This document shows positions 59,621-64,000 of a stretch of DNA of 64,000 nucleotides, piece after piece (positions within the stretch are counted from its first letter, which is position 1; each line of letters begins with the position of its first letter). The stretch covers positions 11,437,501 through 11,501,500 of the forward strand of contig NC_088357.1 of NCBI RefSeq assembly GCF_036884655.1. The letters are read 5' to 3'. Both the position numbers and the translations under genes were made by a program. The notes beneath the pieces were generated by a model. It was not told the DNA's origin. It saw nothing but the letters and a program-made list of their open reading frames with translations, and searched no databases. This stretch comes from Musa acuminata AAA Group. Taxonomy: Eukaryota > Streptophyta > Magnoliopsida > Zingiberales > Musaceae.

Positions 59621-62600
59621 ATGGCCTGCATCAAGAGTGCCTCGCGGTCGGCGCTTGTCGCCTTCGCGCCCGACGCGCCCTACCTCGCCGCCGGCACCAT
59701 GGCGGGCGCCGTCGATCTCTCCTTCAGCTCCACGGCCAATCTCGAGATCTTTAAGCTCGACTTCCAGTCTGACGCCCACGATCTCCCCGTCGCCGGCGCC
59801 TGCCCCAGTGCCGAGCGCTTCAACCGCCTCTCTTGGGGGAAGCAGCCGGGATCCGCCTCCGAGGAGTACGCCCTCGGCCTCGTCGCCGGAGGCCTCAGTG
59901 ATGGCAGCATCGGTATCTGGAATCCCCTCAAGATGATCAGGTGCCTTGAGTTTACATTCCTCTTTTGTTCTATTCAATTTCTCGAAAGCCGGATCTTTGT
60001 GAAGGTCTTAATTATTGATATTTGATATGAAATTTCGTCCTCTTGCTTATGCATGAGTAGATCGATCTCAGTAGAGCAAAAAATTTCACGGCTTTAGGAG
60101 TAGTAGTTATGAGAAATCTGTATCTTGTTTGCAGTTCGGATGATCAAAATGCTGCGCTTGTTGCGAAGCTTGAGAAGCACGTGGGACCGGTAATTATCAT
60201 TCCGTATCTATTTGGATTCTTCAAGTTGAGGATCTAGTTCTATCGTTCCATGTTGATGCATTTGGCTGACTGGTGTTTTCTTTTATCAGGTTCGTGGTTT
60301 GGAGTTCAGCGTGCTCTCATCAAATCTACTTGCTTCTGGGGCTGATGAAGGGGAGCTTTGCATCTGGGATCTGGCAAAGCCTTCAGAACCAAATCATTTT
60401 CCATCTCTTAAGGTATAGAGGCATCTGAATAGAGTAACTTTCAGCAAGAACTGATGGTGCTTACTAAGCACAATCTAATAACTGAAATACATATATCTGT
60501 ATTGTAATATAACGTTTTCATATTTTTCAGATTTATACATTTTAAAGGCTCTTTAATTATGCTTTGATTTGTATCTCGGGCTGTTGCCCTTAGTAGAGAT
60601 AAAATGCTTGTACATATGCTAAGCAATCTTTCAGTTCCTCAGTTATTTAGGTGAATCATATAATAAAAAGGGCCATGATACATGCATTGAAGTTATGTAC
60701 TATTAAATAGATAATGCAAATGTCAATATGCTAGTACGACATAGACTCTGTAAAAAATCTTGTTATCTTTATCATTTGTGGGAATAATCAGGTCTATAGT
60801 AATGTAATTGTACTTTCTTCTGACTTGTCATGCAGTAAGGAAGATTCAATAATCCATAATTTTGCATTATTGCATCTCACTTCTGATATAGAAGGAAGAG
60901 AATTATCTGAATGGGAATTCTTGAAAATTCTGGTGATGATGCACATGCAGATATGATTGATCTGATAGTTAATTCTTCGTTTTCACATGATAGAAATATT
61001 TCCCCCGACCTATTATAATACATTATTTACAGTGCAGTGTCTTCAATATGCAATTGCAGTTTTGTGGTAGTTATAGTTTTGTACCAAAAAAATAGGAATC
61101 ACTTCACTAATTTTTAAAGCATCAAACTTTAAGGAAAAAAAAGGCAATACCCCGGTCATTCCTTTGTTTCATGGAATAGGCATCCATCCAACAACTGATC
61201 AATAGATTTTATGCCTACACATTTATATTCATGCAGTCAAACTTGGTTTGAGACTTACTGTATTTTTTTCTAGCAAAAATTTCTTGGATATATTTGTCAT
61301 CTTATTTTTTATTCTAAAATGTAATTGACCATTAAGTTGAGTAAATTACTTGCACTCAGTAGGGGAAAAAAAAATCAATGATCACATTTTTTTATTAATT
61401 TCACATTCTTCATGATCACTATCATCATGTCTTTCTTATGTTGCTACTTAATATCTATCTCTAATATGGACTTGAAATTACATAATTAGACATCCCACAT
61501 GTTTAGTACTTAATATCTACGCCATATTTAAGCTTTCTGACATTTTTTTAAACTGAGATGAACAAGAATGAGATATTTCGAATGTGTTTGTCTATGAAAA
61601 TTGATACCGGTGATGCAGAATGAGGGGTAAAGTAGAATAGATTTCGAAAGAAAATTGATGGCACAGTTTTTTCGGATAGAAAATGAACAAACTCACAAGA
61701 AAAGTCAATAGTACAATCGTATTTGCTAGAATGAGTTTTCCGTATAGAAAAGGAACGAACACACGAAGAAACGTTGACAGTACAATTGTATTTGCTAGAA
61801 TGAGTGACAAAAAAAGAGCGAATTCACGAAGCAACTTTGATAAAAACGAAAAATAGCTCACCATCAAGTTTAAAATCATAAAGGGATACAAAAAGATCAC
61901 CACCCTAAGGATAATAAACAAGGATATAGAACTGAAAGCAAAAGACTCACCATTCAAGGATGTATCCAAGAGATACAGAGTTTAAGAGAGTACTCCAAGA
62001 GAGCTTCTGCCAATATCATCAGTTTCTAAAGTCGTTTCTAAGCCCTAAACACCAAAATAAGTACTAGTGCATGAAACAACCATTAATGCATAGGGAATTT
62101 CGAAATTAAGTGTTTTATAGCTGCTAATCAACTCCTTTAATGTATTCCTTGGTCATGAAGAAAAGCACCTTGAAACAGCTTTAACTTTGTGCAGGGAATA
62201 TGCTGATGAGCTATCATATTTGAGTGGGCTGAGTTGAAGATTATGAGGCAACATTGTTGACTGAAAAAAATACCATATCATCAACAAGGTCCATATGAGC
62301 AAATTGTAGCAAATTAGACACTCCCGTGTCAATAATCAAACAAATTACATGAAATGGGTAGAATGAAGAGACACTGATCTAAGTAGGCTTCTTTATTGTG
62401 GTCATAAACGATGCCAAGAGGCCTCCCCTAGGCGAGGCCTAAGTGACTCAATGGGCCTTGGACAAAGCATCTTTAACTGGGATGCCTCTCTGGCAGTGCT
62501 CGCTGCTTGCCACCCTCTATTCTCTTCTTTCTCCCCTCTTCTTCTATCTCCTCTCTCCATGGCCAACAACCACCCCTATTGCCCACTCTTCTATCTTTTC

Positions 62601-64000
62601 TTCCCTCCCTCCTCTTCTTTCCTTTCTCTCTAGTTAGCTTCAGTCCTTGCTTTTGTAAGATAAGTGTCTTGCTTTGCTCAACCAAGTGCCTTGGTTCTTA
62701 AGCAATAATGGACGTTGATGCGTACAGTGTACACCACCTAGCACTTTTGACAACAATGGTGATTTAGTAAATTAAATAGAAATGGATTGCTGTTGGATAG
62801 ACAAGATCAAACCTTCATGTGCGTGGCGAATGATTGAGAACTACACATTGTTGACCACCATTGTTTTTCCAAGATGTTCTTTTTCTGATGCACAAAGTAA
62901 AAGCATTATTTGTTTATGCTAAAAACTAGTTGGCTAGAAGGATGATCTTATTCCAAGCATGTAACTGAAAGCTATAATTCATGTTTACAGTGTATTCAAG
63001 TTACATCACAATTCTTTTCTCCCTTTTACTGATCTTTAATTTTTGTTGTAATAACTTGATCTTACATGCTGTTGTAGATCATGCTCGACGCACAGAATGT
63101 GAGGATTTATATTAAAGTTGGGATGGAGGATTGGCAATGGAGTTTTTTTCTTAATCTTGAGAGGCTATTACTAAAATTTTCTTAATCTCGAGAGGCTATT
63201 ATTAAAATATAAGTCGCTTACATTTCCATATTTTTTTGTCCCTTTGCCAATTGAACACTGGTTTTGTGTCTCAGCAATTTTTGTTGATGAATTCATGTTA
63301 CTTTTTTGTCATGTTGGTTTCTCTCTGGTTCTTTGAAGTAAGAAATAGACTAATATTTAATCAATTCTTGTGTAGCGCTGATGACATAGGTGATTGTTTA
63401 CAATCCTAAAGAATTCTATTTTAATCTGACTTAGATTAATAAAAAGACCAACATTTTGTGGAGAGTTTGAAGTTGTATTTTATGTAACAGAGTGCTGGTT
63501 CTGGAGCACAAACTGAAGTTTCCTTTGTTTCATGGAACCCGAAGTTTCAACATATATTATCATCCACTTCTTACAATGGGATAACAGGTGCTTAAATTTT
63601 CTTTTCTTTAATCTTATTCACTTGTACCTCATATAAAGGTATCATGTTGCTCAGAATTTCTTATCATCTGAGTACCATTCCAGTTGTTTGGGATCTACGG
63701 CAGCAGAAACCTGTTACAAGGCAAGTCTTTTGTTCATAATTATCCTTGGAACTTTACCAAACATTGTGCAGTATCGTCTGATGCTAATCTGATCCAGGAA
63801 TGGCTTCTATTTTCAAACAGTTTCGCAGATTCGAATAGAAGGAGGTGTTCTATCTTGCAATGGAACCCTGATGTTTCTACCCAGTTGATTATTGCTTCGG
63901 ATGATGACAATTCACCTGCTCTTAGAGTAATGTGCCATGTTTTTATGATTTAATCTCTTTTACACATTTGTTCAGTCCAGCTTAGTTTTTTGTTTAGATG
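59621..64000 (+). CDS. SEC31: SEC31, COPII outer-coat WD40 protein (5' part only)
   Basis: Exons seen: 59621-59940, 60135-60189, 60290-60412, 63491-63587, 63684-63720, 63821-63926. The gene runs past the window end, inside an intron. SEC31 pairs with SEC13 in the cage that drives vesicle budding from the ER. The visible 226 residues match the N-terminal WD40 propeller: [104 protein letters not shown] and [15 protein letters not shown]. Start: first ATG, giving the family's MACIK opening. The intron after 63720 uses a GC donor (ACAAG|GCAAGT) and phase requires it. Most of the protein lies outside the window, so I cannot judge whether the whole gene is intact. Confidence 0.92.
61667..61850. repeat. 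Tandem repeat, 69-bp unit, about 2.6 copies
   Basis: Units start at 61667, 61736 and 61805. The first two end CGTATTTGCTAGAATGAG or TGTATTTGCTAGAATGAG. The array lies in the 3-kb SEC31 intron and is not coding. Confidence 0.75.
62395..62710. repeat. Pyrimidine-rich repeat fragment in a SEC31 intron
   Basis: A GC-richer patch with AGGCCTCCCCTAGGCGAGGCC (an imperfect inverted repeat), followed by a long CT-rich tract. It differs sharply from the surrounding AT-rich intron and resembles, in reverse orientation, a purine-rich patch at about 15440-15545. Probably an inserted repeat. The short frames here are artefacts of base composition. Confidence 0.35.

Noticed and set aside
59321..59977. Frames overlapping the SEC31 leader and first exon in other frames or antisense
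   Set aside because: Compositional. Only the frame from 59621 gives the SEC31 propeller sequence.
1..64000. Bacterial-type operons, CRISPR arrays, defence or biosynthetic clusters
   Set aside because: The gene structures are eukaryotic, with many introns. No regularly spaced short repeats with unique spacers and no functionally linked gene set were seen.

Overview
The window is plant nuclear DNA, most likely from a monocot of the banana order (Zingiberales, Musa/Ensete-like). That placement is inferred from the GC-rich, Ser/Pro-rich first exons set in AT-rich, repeat-filled introns and from the protein families; the sequence does not prove it. I rebuilt the genes by following splice sites, reading phase and family motifs by eye.

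Layout. (1) 1685-2785 (+): an intronless BKI1-like (BRI1 kinase inhibitor) gene beside a GC-rich low-complexity island. (2) 4452-8520: a non-autonomous Ty1/copia-type LTR element with two ~1.5-1.6 kb LTRs, a tRNA-Met primer site, a decayed gag remnant and a perfect 5-bp target duplication. (3) 12281-30655 (+): a plant villin whose exons for most of gelsolin domains G1-G4 are missing and which carries two in-frame nonsense codons and a broken splice donor, so a pseudogene. Its introns hold a hAT transposase relic, tandem repeats and GGTACC-rich foldback elements. (4) 32462-40094 (-): an intact eight-exon AP2-type transcription factor of the SMOS1/RLA1/At2g41710 type, including the 9-nt exon typical of AP2 genes. 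(5) 40.1-46.8 kb: AT-rich intergenic DNA holding a 1.38-kb foldback element. (6) 46894-58358 (+): a 20-exon, ~1017-residue kinesin-14 with a calponin-homology domain (KCH type). It has a U12-type AT-AC intron and a 5' tandem duplication that left a dead copy of coding exon 1. (7) 59621 to the window end (+): the first six exons of a SEC31 COPII coat gene, cut by the window edge.

The genes do not form a functional cluster. BKI1 and SMOS1/RLA1 are both tied to brassinosteroid signalling and villin and KCH are both cytoskeletal, but plant genes are usually transcribed singly and I see no evidence of joint regulation.

I found no defence system, biosynthetic cluster, CRISPR array, tRNA or rRNA gene. 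The most unusual signals are the U12 intron and the duplicated, inactivated first exon with its 36-bp perfect palindrome in the kinesin gene, the frame-preserving decay of the villin, and the small GGTACC-rich elements flanked by long (13-15 bp) target duplications.
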